NCBI GenBank assembly: GCA_903904875.1
Contig: CAIVEC010000015.1
Coordinates: 1-54,861, forward strand
DNA: 54,861 bases
Source: an uncultured bacterium
GTDB taxonomy: Bacteria; Patescibacteriota; Gracilibacteria; Absconditabacterales; Absconditicoccaceae
Reading direction: 5' to 3'
The translations under genes and the position numbers were made by a program. This document shows positions 23,463-34,920 of this stretch, piece after piece. Position 1 is the stretch's first letter. Each line of letters starts with the position of its first letter. The notes beneath the pieces were generated by a model that worked only from the letters and a program-made list of their open reading frames with translations, was not told where the DNA came from and made no database searches.

Positions 23463-23816
23463 ATGAAATTCGTACAATGAGATACCAAACCTTGGGATGA
23501 TAAACAGGGATATAGCAAGAAAATCTATTTGGACGAAAAAGAATTGAATGCTCCTTGAAACTTAGTCCAACAACTCAAGGTCTCTGCGTGACAAAGAGCT
23601 GAAATACATTATCATAAAGTGCAGACGGAAATATTCTATTTTTTCGATGATACTGGGTACTGGATTGTAAATTGAGAGACCATTCATCCTAAATCATGAG
23701 ATGTCTTGGTCATTGAACCGAACGATAAACATACCGTAGTGAACGAGACAGACAAAGATTACATCTATATCTGCTTCAAAATCAATTATGTGTCAAATGA
23801 TTTTTATTTAGACTAA
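23463..23816 (+). CDS. Cupin-domain protein
   Basis: AEIHYHKVQTEIFYFFDDTGYWIVNGETIHPKSGDVLVIEPNDKHTV. Confidence 0.75.
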
Positions 23817-23843
23817 TCCTTATTTTAATTTTTTCATACAGAA

Positions 23844-24506
23844 ATGAGAATTACCCGTTTCGTGCAATCATGTCTGTTAATAGAAACCAAGGGGAAAAGA
23901 ATCCTGATAGATCCAGGAGAGATTTTTTTTGAAGAATCGTTATTGACTGATTATTGGAAAAATATTGATATTCTCTTAGTAACTCATAAACATTCTGATC
24001 ATTGTTATGTACCAGCTATCTTGAATATTGTAAATAATCCAAAGACAAAATTTTATACTACTTTGGAGGTTGTAAATTCTCATAAAGAATTACATCCAGA
24101 TATTGTTTCTGTATGAGATATTTTGAAAATTGATGGAATAACGGTCCATGTGGTTAAAGCCGTTCATGGTTTTCTTCCCCATCTCAAGGGTGGCAATGAG
24201 GTCATGGAATGAGTTGGATATATTATCGATGATGGAGAAAAGAGACTTTATGCGACAGGAGACTCTCTCTGTTTTTCTACAGATGATGTCTGTGATATCC
24301 TTTGTGTCCCTGTTTGTAATCACGGTCTGGTTATGGGTCCATTTGAAGCAGCTTTATTTGCTAAGCAGGTCAAAGCTACATTGACGATTCCTTTTCATTA
24401 TGACAATAAAAAATATCCGGTCGATCTAAAAGAAGTAGAAGAAGAATTTAAAAAACAGAATGTTGTATATACCATTTTGGGGTATAAAGAGTCAATTGAA
24501 GTATAA
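23844..24506 (+). CDS. MBL-fold (UPF0173-like) metal-dependent hydrolase
   Basis: RILIDPGEIF...ILLVTHKHSDHC...LYATGDS...TLTIPFHYDNKK. Confidence 0.85.
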
Positions 24507-24512
24507 TAAGCT

Positions 24513-24585
24513 GCCGGGATAGCTCAGCTGGTAGAGCAGTGGTATCGTAAACCAAAGATCGTGGGTTCGAATCCCATTTCCGGCT
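24513..24585 (+). tRNA. tRNA-Thr (CGU)
   Basis: GCCGGGATAGCTCAGCTGGTAGAGCAGTGGTATCGTAAACCAAAGATCGTGGGTTCGAATCCCATTTCCGGCT; loop ATCGTAA. Confidence 0.93.
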
Positions 24586-24613
24586 AATTGATATTTATCT
24601 TTCTGATATATGC

Positions 24614-25552
24614 ATGGGAATCTTTTCCATACTACTCACTATAGTAGGGTTAAGCGCTTTTGAAACGATATCAAGTGTTGATAATGCCATCATCAATGCA
24701 GAAGTGCTTTCCACTATGAAACCGAAATACCAGAGACGGTTCCTTGTACGAGGAATTTTGATCGCCGTGTTTATCGTGAGAGGACTTTTGCCGTGGCTGA
24801 TCATCTACTTCACTGCGCCTCAGTTATGATTCATCGGCTCATTCACTGCTACCTTTAGCAATAATCCTCAGATACATACTATCATAGCATCATCAGCTCC
24901 TATCTTGCTCATGGGTTGAGGAATCTTTTTGCTATTCCTCTTTTTCTATCGGTTATTTTTGGAACCGAAACACTTCGGGCTTCCTCATGAAAAATTCTTT
25001 CAGAAACAATGATGACGATTTTATGCTATCGTCTCTATCATACTTGTTATTCTCGTTTGGCTTGGCATGAATATCAGTCCGATGGTCGGATTCGGTGCAG
25101 TCGTATGATCTTCAGCGTTTTTTATCATTCATGGATTCAAGACTCAAGCGGAACGCCAGGAAGAAAGACTTGCCCAAAATAGTAAAAATATCTCTGATAT
25201 AGCCAAAATTCTCTATCTGGAAGTCATCGATGCAACTTTTTCCCTTGATGGTGTCCTCGGTGCATTCGCGTTTACGCTTTCTGTTCCGCTTATCTTGATA
25301 GGAAACGGTTTAGGCGCTTTTGTCGTGAGACGGCTCACCGTGCATAATGTCCAACGCATCCAAAAATATAAATATCTCAAAAACTGAGCGATGTATTCCA
25401 TCTTGTGTCTAGGTATCGTGATGATTCTCAAAAGCTTCTGATTCGGACTTCCTGAATGGATTTCTCCTGTGCTTACTTTCGCGATTATCGGCTACTTTTT
25501 CCGAAAATCACATATTGACCTCAAAACGGTAGAAAAAATCCTTGAATCATAG
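24614..25552 (+). CDS. DUF475 / TerC-like integral membrane protein
   Basis: FETISSVDNAIINAEVLSTMKPKYQRRFLVRGILIAVFIVRGLLPWLIIY...LEVIDATFSLDGVLGAFAFTL. Confidence 0.88.
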
Positions 25553-25626
25553 TTTTGCTTGAAAACCTGGTGTAAAAACGTACATTTTCGGATGACTGTT
25601 TTTTTATTTTTTGTTATTGTATTCCA

Positions 25627-25899
25627 ATGACTACCAAAAAAAAGGCGACAAAAATTATTATCATCCTCATCCTTCTTGTTTTCCTTGTAATCACCTGATT
25701 GTCTGCTATCGTTCCTTATCTTGGAGGAAATAAAAATGCTACATTAACGGGAGATGTCGTTTCATGATCTGTTATTGAATCTTGAATAGATACATCTATT
25801 GATTCTGAGAATAGAGATACCGGTGCAACTCAACTTCCTGAAATGACCAAAGAAGAAGCTTCTAAGCAAATACAACAAATACTTTCTGGATCGAAATAA
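25627..25899 (+). CDS. Small single-TM secreted/membrane protein (90 aa)
   Basis: MTTKKKATKIIIILILLVFLVITGLSAIVPYLGGNKNATLTGDVVSGSVIES... Confidence 0.55.
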
Positions 25900-25932
25900 T
25901 CCGCTAAATAAATTTACTCTTTATATTTGTCT

Positions 25933-26847
25933 ATGAAACTTATCGTTGAACAATGTCAAAGATATGCAAAGATGAGAGCTCACACTGCTACGCATCTGCT
26001 CCATACCGAGCTCGCTAAGATTTTCAAGACCACGAAGCAAGCTGGTTCTCTTGTAGATGAGGACTATCTCAGATTTGATTTCAATACGGACAGGCTTTTG
26101 ACTCCGGAAGAGATTCATACTATCGAAAAAAACATCAATCAGATGATTTATGATGCGTACAATGTCGAAGTCAAAGAGACTTCATACGATGAAGCGATCA
26201 AACTTTGAGCCAAGGCATTCTTCGAAGACAAATATGGTGATACGGTCCGTGTGGTGAGAGTGTTTAATCACAGTAATGAGATCGTTTCTATCGAATTATG
26301 CTGATGAACTCATGTGGTTAACACGAAAGATATCGGCTGTTTTGCTATAACTGGACAAGAAGCAGTGGCTTCCGGAATCAAAAGAATTACTGCAGTTACC
26401 GGCCCTAAGGTTGCACTGAGAATTCACGAGGTGCAGGACATCCTTGATACTACGATACAGAAATTATGAATCAAAACCCATACCCAGCTTGCCGATAAAC
26501 TTGATAAAGTCCTCAAAGAATATGATGATATGAAAGCAAGTTTGGAATCTTTGGAAACTAATATGATCAAACAACTATTAGAATGAACTGATTTTTCTTC
26601 ATGAAAGGATTTGGACAAGGTATTTCTTGTCCCCGTTGAATTGAATTTCAAAAACGTCGTTTTCCAGGCAAAATGAATATTCAAAAAACAGAATATATTA
26701 ATTTTCAATAAAGAAGGAAGTTTCGTCCTTTTAGCTGACAAATGAATATCTGCAAAAGCATTTTCTGAAAAACTTGGTATTACATGATGAGGAACTGAAA
26801 CCATGATACAAGGAAGAGATGAAAAGATTTTAGGATTGTTTAAATAA
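25933..26847 (+). CDS. alaS: Alanyl-tRNA synthetase C-terminal half (editing + C-Ala domains), separate gene
   Basis: MRAHTATHLLHTELAKIF (HxxxH) ... ELCGGTHVVNTKDIGCFAITG (CxxxH) ... LGITGGGTETMIQGRDEKI. Confidence 0.85.
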
Positions 26848-26849
26848 GT

Positions 26850-27359
26850 ATGGATGAACTTGTACATAAAGCTAAGCTATTTTCAAAACACTATCATACT
26901 GGCCAGCTTTACTGAGATTGAAGAGATTATTTTATCGCTCATATAGAACCTGTTGTTGAAAAAGCGATTGAATTGGCTGAAAAACTTGGTTTGGATATTA
27001 CGGAAACGGCTATTTTAGCATATTTGCATGATGTTTTGGAAGATTGCGAACAAGTAACTTCTAAGATGCTTGAAGAAAATTTTGGTAAGGATATATTGGA
27101 TGGAGTGTTTTTGCTTTCTAATCGTATTGCTAGTGTCCCTAACTCGGATAAATCTCCGGATGGATATTTTGAGGCGATTGGTCGTGCAAGACCAGAAATT
27201 AAAATTGTTAAAGTGGCTGATAGACTTATGAATCTTGCTTCTTATTCTAACCATTTGGACAAACAAAAAAGGATTACTTTGGCACAACATTATAGCGATC
27301 AAAAAAAATATTTTGAAAAATATGATATCTATCCTCAACTTCTATCCAGTGGGAATTAA
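26850..27359 (+). CDS. HD-domain (RelA/SpoT-hydrolase-like) protein
   Basis: HIEPVVEKAIELAEKLGLDITETAILAYLHDVLEDCEQVT...IVKVADRLMNL. Confidence 0.8.
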
Positions 27360-27384
27360 GTGGTTTTAATTAAATATATTATCT

Positions 27385-27864
27385 ATGATCTCATTTTCTC
27401 AGGTGCAAAAAAAAGATATTCCTGTGCTTGCAAAAATCTATGCGAAAGCATTCAATAAAGAATGAGAATCTTGGACACCTAAAAAAAGCAACGAAATCAT
27501 AGAATATCGATATTCCAAAAAGATAAAAATCAAGGTTTTATATAAAAATAGTATTGTTTGAGCGTTTTTCTCCGACATCAAACCGTTGTATATGTGAAAT
27601 GTATTGAATGACGGTGATGTTTTCATAGATCCTGATTTCCAGAATTTATGAATAGGAAGATGACTCTTTGTCTATGGTATCCAATATGCTAAGAAGAAGT
27701 TCAATGCCGTATGACGGGATTTCTATACGTTCAAAAACAGCTATCAGTATAAACGATACAAAAGCATGTGATTCGCCCCTTCAGATAAACGGGTGTTGAT
27801 GTCAGGTAATATAGATACTGTTTTAAAAAAGATCAAAGAGAAACATACCAAACAGAAAAAGTAA
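27385..27864 (+). CDS. GNAT-family N-acetyltransferase
   Basis: DVFIDPDFQNLGIGRGLFVYGIQYAKKKF...FKNSYQYKRYKSMGF. Confidence 0.75.
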
Positions 27865-27891
27865 GTAATGATTTACCTACTATATCTATCC

Positions 27892-28233
27892 ATGAGAGCA
27901 TTTCTTAGAGCAAAAATCCATAAAGCTACCGTAACCGATGCAAACTTGGACTATATCGGCAGTATCACTATAGATAAGACATTGATGGATCTCGTGGATC
28001 TTGCCGAAAACGAAAAAGTTCTCGTGGTAAGCAATACTTCCGGCGCGAGATTGGAGACGTATGTAATTATAGGTAAAGAGAATTCCTGAACTATCTGCAT
28101 GAACGGCGCTGCCAGCCATTTAATCACTACCGGTGAAGAAGTTACCATCATGGCATTTGAGTATACCGATACACCAACTAAGCCAAAATGCATTTTAGTG
28201 GATACAAAAAATACTTTTATACGTTATCTCTAA
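27892..28233 (+). CDS. panD: Aspartate 1-decarboxylase
   Basis: [34 protein letters not shown]...[33 protein letters not shown]; Gly-Ser processing site kept. Confidence 0.9.
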
Positions 28234-28245
28234 TACTTCATTTCC

Positions 28246-30765
28246 ATGATAGAAAACCAAAATAAAATTTCTCTTCAAGACTTGTATACCAAATTGCATG
28301 CTACGGCATGATGATTGTCTCAACTTGATGCTGAAAAAATTGCAAAAACATATGGATATAACGAAGTGCAGAAAGCCAAGAAAATCACTTGAATCCTGAA
28401 ATTTTTGTCATATTTCAAGGATCCGCTTATTATTGTTCTGCTTATCTGCGCTGCTATTTCCTGATCTACCTGACAATATAAGAATTCGATAATTCTTACC
28501 CTTATGATTTTCTTGAGTGTGATTCTCAAATATTATCAGGAAACTAAATCAGATAAAGCGGTCCAGAAAATCCTCCAGAAACTTGAAATAAAATCCAAGG
28601 TGTTGAGAGATGGCCAGGAAAAAAGTATTTCCACTAAACATATAGTACCTGGTGATGTTGTTCTTTTGTCCGCAGGTGATATCATCCCTGCTGACGGTAC
28701 GCTTATCCAGGCTGATGATCTTTTTGTTAACGAATCTTCATTGACCGGGGAAAGTTTTCCTATGGAAAAATTAGTAGATGGTGAATTAAATGCTGCTCTT
28801 GTGTTTTCCGGGACTAATGTCGTTTCTGGATATGCAAGATTTCTCGTGACCGGTACATGAGCCAATACGGAATACGGGAAGATAGCTCAACAGCTTATCA
28901 AACCCTTGCCGCTGACAGCTTCTGAACTAGGGATAAAAAAATTCTGATATCTTATCATCAAAGTCATTATTTTCATCGTGGTAATTATTCTACTGATCAA
29001 TGCGATCAATCATAAGAATATCCTGGAATCCATCATTTTCGCTTTAGCGGTGGCTGTCGGAATCACTCCTGAACTCTTGCCGGTGATCATGAGCATCAAT
29101 ATGGCAAATGGATCCGTAAAAATGGCTGACAAATGAGCTATCGTCAAAAGACTCAATGCTATTCCGGATTTCTGAAGCATGGATATCCTCTGTACGGATA
29201 AAACTGGCACACTTACTGAGGATAAGATCACCTTGGTAAAATACATCGATGTATTCTGAGAGGTGAATCAGGATGTTTTGAGATTCTGATATATCAATTG
29301 ATATTTTGAGACCGGAATAAGAAGCGTCTTGGATGATGCAATCCTTGCATATGAGAATATAGATATCGGCCGTATCAAAAAGATGGACGAATTACCCTAT
29401 GATTTTTTCCGTAAGAGATCGTCTATCATCTATCAGGAACAAGGTGATGGAAAAAAGATGGTCAGCAAATGAGCGCCAGAGGAAATGTTTAAGATTTGTT
29501 CTTCATATCTTGTTTGAATTGATGTAAAACCTGTAGATGCCGATTTCATTAAAAAAGTCACTTCAGTATATGATGATCTGAGCAGTAATTGATTTAGAGT
29601 CTTGGCAATAGCAATCAAGGATCTCGGTGATAAAGAGATAAGAAATATCAAAGAAGAGGAACAAAAGATGATATTGGTAGGTATGTTGGCTTTTTATGAT
29701 CCGCCTAAGCGTGATGTGAAAGATGCATTGATTGCTATGGAGAACCATGGAATTAAAATCAAAATTCTGACGTGAGATAGTCCTTTGGTTACCAAAAAAA
29801 TATGTGAAGAGTTGGATATCCCTATAGAAGGTATCATGTCATGAGAATATCTGGATCTGAATGTATTGGAAGATGATGCGCTTGCGGCCAAAGTCATGGA
29901 AACGAATATTTTTGCCAGATTGTCGCCAAGCCAAAAAGATAGGATAATCATGGTACTCAGAAAACAATGATTCGTTGTAGGATATTTGTGAGATGGCATC
30001 AATGATGCACCTTCGCTCAAAAGCGCTGATGTCTGAATCTCTGTAAGCAATGCTGTAGATGTAGCCAAAGAAGCTGCAGATATCATTCTGGTAAGGAAAT
30101 GACTCAAGGAACTTCTCGATGGGGTGATAGAAGGAAGAAAGACATTCGGAAATACTATGAAATATATGATGATGTGATTGAGTTCTAATTTCGGGAATAT
30201 GTTCAGTATGATAGGAGCAGTTCTGTTCTTGCCGTTTTTTCCTATGTTGCCAAGCCAGATCCTACTCAATAACTTTCTCTATGATCTCTCACAGATTTCG
30301 TTGCCTACGGATCATGTGGATGAGGAATATATCAGGAAACCCAAACATCGGAACATAAAATTCATCAGGAACTTCATGCTCACTTTCTGACCTATCAGCT
30401 CAATTTTTGACTTCCTGACGTTCTATTTCCTATTTGCCGTATTCCATTTCAAAGGCTCCATGTTCCAGACCTGATGGTTCATAGAATCATTGGCTACACA
30501 GATATTCGTAATCTACGTCATCAGAACGAGAAGAATACCTTTCTGGAAATCCTGACCAAGCAAACGATTATTGACTACTACGTTCGGTATGGTGCTACTA
30601 GGATTCATCTTCACGCTGCCGTTGTTAGGTCCTATCTTCGGCTTCACCTTTATGCCTGCATACGCATATCTCACTATCCTGGGCTTAGTGCTTGTCTATC
30701 TAGTTCTCGTTGAAATCGTGAAGTACTTTTTCTATAAAAGACTATACAAATCCTCTGACTCATAA
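28246..30765 (+). CDS. P-type ATPase, MgtA-like
   Basis: DDLFVNESSLTGESFPMEK...DILCTDKTGTLTEDKI...VVGYLGDGINDAPSLKSADVGISV; 839 aa. Confidence 0.92.
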
Positions 30766-30833
30766 AAATACATAATAAAATGATAAAAGCTTCGCGATAA
30801 AATGATAAAATATTTTAATCTTTCACTCTGTGT

Positions 30834-31622
30834 ATGAAAATCGCTTCTCGAAACGTCAATGGAATCCGTGCCGTCACCGGCAAGTGATTTTATAATCGGG
30901 TCAAAAAAGAGAATCCTGACATCATCTGTTTACAAGAAGTGAAGTCATTTGAAAGTCAATTACCTCCAGATTTCCGTTATCATATGGCTGATTATAATCG
31001 GCTCCGGCATACAGGAGAGAAACCATGATATTCCGGTGTAGTAACGTTATATAAAAAAGATTTGAAATTTATTTCATGAACATCAAAGTTTGATTCGGTG
31101 GAACATTTCCATGAGGAAGGCAGGGTAGTCGAGACGAAGTTTCAGGAATTCACGTTATTGAATTTATACTTTCCTAACGGAGGTGAAAGAGCTGATGGTA
31201 CTGAAATGTTGAGTTATAAATTGAAATTCTACGAACATTTCATTCACTATATCAATAAGCTCAGAGATAAATGAGAAAAAATTATTACCTGCGGCGATTT
31301 CAATATCTGCCATAAGGAAATAGATATCGCCAGACCAAAAGAAAATGAAAATTCTATTGGATTCCTTCCTATCGAAAGAGCTGAATTGGATAAACTGGAA
31401 GAAAATGACTATGTAGATGTTTTCAGATATTTCTATCCTGATAAAAAAGATCAATATACGTGGCGGAGCCATCGGGCAGGTTCCAGAGCAAGGAACGTAT
31501 GATGGAGATTAGATTACTTCTGGGTATCTAAACATGTACTTCCTCATATCAAAAAAATCACCCACGAGACTGCTGTAGAGTGATCTGACCATTGTCCGAT
31601 TGTTTTGGATTTAAATTTCTAA
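30834..31622 (+). CDS. xth: Exodeoxyribonuclease III / AP endonuclease
   Basis: [19 protein letters not shown]...[12 protein letters not shown]...[22 protein letters not shown]...[11 protein letters not shown]...GSDHCPIVL. Confidence 0.93.
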
Positions 31623-31701
31623 TATACACGACTTCGTCGGTATAATTCAATCATCCAAAAAAAACTGCGTTTTTACTGGTTTTTTTGGCGGTTGAAATAT
31701 A

Positions 31702-32748
31702 TTATCTTCATCTTTTCAATACTGATTTAATCCGCTGAAAAAAGAGGAATCATGTGTTTGATGTTGGTGAACCTCCTGTGAGATAGTCAGAATAGGTTGT
31801 ATTATTGAAGGTACATTTGGAATAAGTGAATGATCCCTTTAATGTTCCGTTTACGCATGCTCTGATCTCTACATTACATGGCAGATCGATAAATCCGCGT
31901 GGAGCTTTATACGCTTTGATGAACTGTCCGTGCTTGATTTTCTGTCCTCGAGGAGTCGTACAATTCGCTTTATTCGGCAATGGGCTTTCAGTAACTCCTG
32001 GTGTATTTGTTACTGATGAATTTGTCGTTTCTCGTGTAGTTGTCGCTGTTTGTGTGGTGTTGATTTTTCCTTCCGTATTAAATTCTGCTCATGAATTTAC
32101 CGGAGCTGTCGGCTGGATATATTCGTTGAGTACTTTTTGATTGTAAGAGATCACTTCAGCTTTTGTATATACATATACTACATCTTCTTTACATGAGCGT
32201 TGAATGAATGTTCCTCCAAGCACTCCATCGGTACAAACTCTTTTTTCTATATTACAGATGCTGTTTACATCTGTTCTTTGTTCGTATGCTAGGACAAAAT
32301 CCTTGTTTTTCACTTCTTCTTTCCAAGGAGTGATACAATCCAAAGATCCTGTATTGATGGTTCCTGTTTTTTGAGCTATCTGTCCTGTACTCATTGTTCA
32401 GCTGTAGAGTTGTCCTGTTTGTGTATTCCCAATAACCTGTGCAACTTCATTAGAATTAATGAGATTATCAATGGTTTCTGTATTGGTACCTGTTGTGGTT
32501 CCTGTATTTATCTGTCCTTGATATGTTTGTTGTCCTCATTCATCCTGGAATAGATAATCCCATTGTTGATTAGCTGCATTATGAACAAAAACTTCGTCTG
32601 TATTTCGTACGAATTGAAGTTCTGTAGTCTTTGTAGTATCTTTTTGGAAAATCATGACCATTGCAAAAAAAAGAAGGACAAGCGTGGTTGCTGTTTTCTT
32701 CATAGTATCCTTACTGATTTTTTGCAAGTGTTTTTTGAGGTGTTTCAT
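31702..32748 (-). CDS. Secreted/anchored protein with two 4-Cys repeat modules
   Basis: N-terminal TM; LDCITPWKEEVKNKDFVLAYEQ...SICNIEKRVCTDGVLGGTFIQRSC and ANCTTPRGQKIKHGQFIKAYKA...LPCNVEIRACVNGTLKGSFTYSKC. Confidence 0.7.
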
Positions 32749-32875
32749 GGTGATTTTTGCCTATTTTTAAAGCATTATAATTATAGCCTTAAAAAAAATC
32801 CTGTCAAATTCCATGAACAGAATTATTTGACTTTTTCTATATATATTAGCTAGTAATACCTGAAGGTATAGCTTC

Positions 32876-32918
32876 GACGTCGTAAAAAATCCTCAATTCT
32901 TCTGATTTTTACTGCGTC
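32876..32918. repeat. Imperfect inverted-repeat hairpin, copy 2 (overlaps mnmA stop codon)
   Basis: GACGTCGTAAAAAATCCTCAATTCTTCTGATTTTTACTGCGTC. Confidence 0.6.
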
Positions 32919-33955
32919 TCAGCTATTATTCACGATCCGATACATTCATCACCCTTATAAGCAACTATGGTTTGACCTGGTGCAATGGCTCGTTGTTTAT
33001 CCTTGAAACTCACTACAATCTCTTTTTGTTTGTTTGTTTTAAGAGTAGCAGGTTGCGGTTCCTGTCTGTATCTGATTTTTGCAATAATTTTTGTTGGTAA
33101 TTTATATTCCTTTCCGATCCAATGCCATCAGGTAGTCGTAATAGTCTTACCGAAAAGCTGTTTATCTTCTTTTTCACCTACTACTATTATATTATGTTTA
33201 ACATCTGTCTTGATGACATATGCTTTGAAGGGGAGATTGAGTCCGTGTCTTTGTCCTATGGTGAAAAAATACGCTCATTCGTGTTTGCCGATAATTTTTC
33301 ATTTTGTATCTACTATATTACCTTCTTTTTTTGGAAGTTTTTTGAGCAAAAATTCCTTGATAGGTATATTTCCGATAAAACATAATCACTGGCTATCCTT
33401 GCGTGCAGCATTCGGTAATCATATTTTCTTCGCTAATGCTCTGATTTCCGGTTTCGTGTATCCTCAGATAGGAAATAATGATTTAGAAAGCTGGTATTGG
33501 TTGAGCCCTGCAAGGAAATAGGATTGATCTTTGTTGTAATCCATTCATCTGAGTAACGTATATTCTTTTTTATTGGATTCGATCCTCGCATAATGTCCTG
33601 TAGCGATATAATCGAATCATAAATCCATCGCTTTCTGGAGAAATACGTCGAATTTGATCAGCGAATTACATAATACATCAGGATTCGGTGTTATTCCTTG
33701 CTGATATCCGTTATAGATGTATTCAATGATCTTTTCGTTGTATTCTTTCTGGAGATCAAATGAGATAATCTCTATTCACAAAAATTTGGAAACCTTGATT
33801 GCTTCTTCGGCATCGGTATATGTCGTACAATTCCCTGTGTCAGAGACATAATTTTTCATGAACCCCGCTACGACGTCATATCATTGCTGTTTCAGAAGAT
33901 ATGCAGCGATTGCGGAATCCACTCCTCATGACATTCAGACTAGAACTTTTTTCAA
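32909..33955 (-). CDS. mnmA: tRNA-specific 2-thiouridylase MnmA (TTG start)
   Basis: [36 protein letters not shown]...ITPNPDVLCNSLIKF...ATGHYAR...KDQSYFLAGLNQYQL...RKDSQGLCFIGNIPIKEFL. Confidence 0.93.
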
Positions 33956-33990
33956 AATGCTAAATGCTAAATGCTAAATGCTAAATACAT
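33956..33990. repeat. 4x tandem ATGCTAA word repeat directly 5' of mnmA
   Basis: AATGCTAAATGCTAAATGCTAAATGCTAAATAC. Confidence 0.8.
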
Positions 33991-34021
33991 GTTTATGTAT
34001 TATATAATTTTTTTCAATAAG

Positions 34022-34047
34022 AAAACTCTGCCCGGAGGCAGAGTATT
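34022..34047. terminator. Intrinsic terminator AAAACTCTGCC-cgga-GGCAGAGT
   Basis: 8-bp GC-rich stem flanked by A/T runs. Confidence 0.75.
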
Positions 34048-34072
34048 CATTTTTTTTTTGTTTTTAAAAAGA

Positions 34073-34171
34073 CTATTTCTTTTTAGCCTTTTTAGCTGGT
34101 TTTTTCTTAGCAACTTTCTTAACTACTTTCTTAACAGCTTTTTTAGCTGCCTTTTTTTTCTTTGCTACCAT
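34073..34171 (-). CDS. Very small Lys/Ala-rich histone-H1-like peptide (32 aa)
   Basis: MVAKKKKAAKKAVKKVVKKVAKKKPAKKAKKK*. Confidence 0.6.
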   Translation of the reverse strand: MVAKKKKAAKKAVKKVVKKVAKKKPAKKAKKK

Positions 34172-34314
34172 TTGCGGTATATAATAAGAGATAAAATGCC
34201 AGGTAGAAATTTAACTTTTAACAGTTAAATTTTCCTTGCTACAATTTTTATATGTAAGGAAATAAAAAAAGCAAACACAATCACACTTTTTTTCAAAAAA
34301 TGAAAAGTGAATGT

Positions 34315-34494
34315 TATGGCTTCTTACCTAATAATTCTTTATGTCGAAAAAAATGTAGTTTACATATTCAATTAAATATGTAAATTATGTCATAGTTTTG
34401 AATTTTTTTTGAGGAAGTACCACATCTTTCTCATGGAAATTGCGATGTAGACAAAAAGTTAGTTTATATGAGAAATACAGCATATGAAGCCATA
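34315..34494. other. Candidate structured RNA/regulatory region bounded by a 9-bp inverted repeat
   Basis: TATGGCTTC (34315-34323)/GAAGCCATA (34486-34494); inner TTTACATAT/ATATGTAAA and TTTCTCAT/ATGAGAAA stems. Confidence 0.3.
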
Positions 34495-34541
34495 AAAAAT
34501 GCCTTTTATTTGTTTATATTCTATGAAAATATCTTGTAATG

Positions 34542-34916
34542 TTATTTTTCTATCTTTCTCTGAATCATTATGCATGCATCATGGATGCATTCAATGTTGT
34601 TTTTTTTGCAAAATTCAATCGCTTTATCACTTTGCGCTCATGGTTGCATCCAAACATTTTTGATTCATAACGCTTTCACTTGTTCCAAAACTTTTTCTGT
34701 GACTGCCGGAGGCGTGACGAAAATCACCACATCGATTTTTTCCTCTGTCGCAGAAAGGGTAGGGTATACCTGTATTCCTAAGATCTCTTTCTCGTTGGGA
34801 TTAATAGGTAGTACCTTATATCATCATTCTAATAAATCCTTGAATACCTGGTATCCGTATTTCTCTTTATTGTTTGATGCACCGACGACAGCATAGAGAA
34901 AATCTTTATTGATCAT
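34542..34916 (-). CDS. CoA-binding domain protein (YccU-like)
   Basis: FLYAVVGASNNKEKYGYQVFKDLLEGGYKVLPINPNEKEILGIQVYPTLSATEEKIDVVIFVTPP...VWMQPGAQSDKAIEFCKKNNIECIHDACIMI. Confidence 0.85.
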
Positions 34917-34920
34917 ATTA

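Noticed and set aside
24513-24585. tRNA that might decode UGA
   Set aside because: Anticodon is CGU (Thr), not UCA; the other tRNA is Cys(GCA)
32985-33521. 178-aa plus-strand ORF
   Set aside because: Antisense to mnmA
33956-33990. Tandem ATGCTAA repeats as a CRISPR-like array
   Set aside because: 7-nt direct repeats with no spacers; no cas genes in the window
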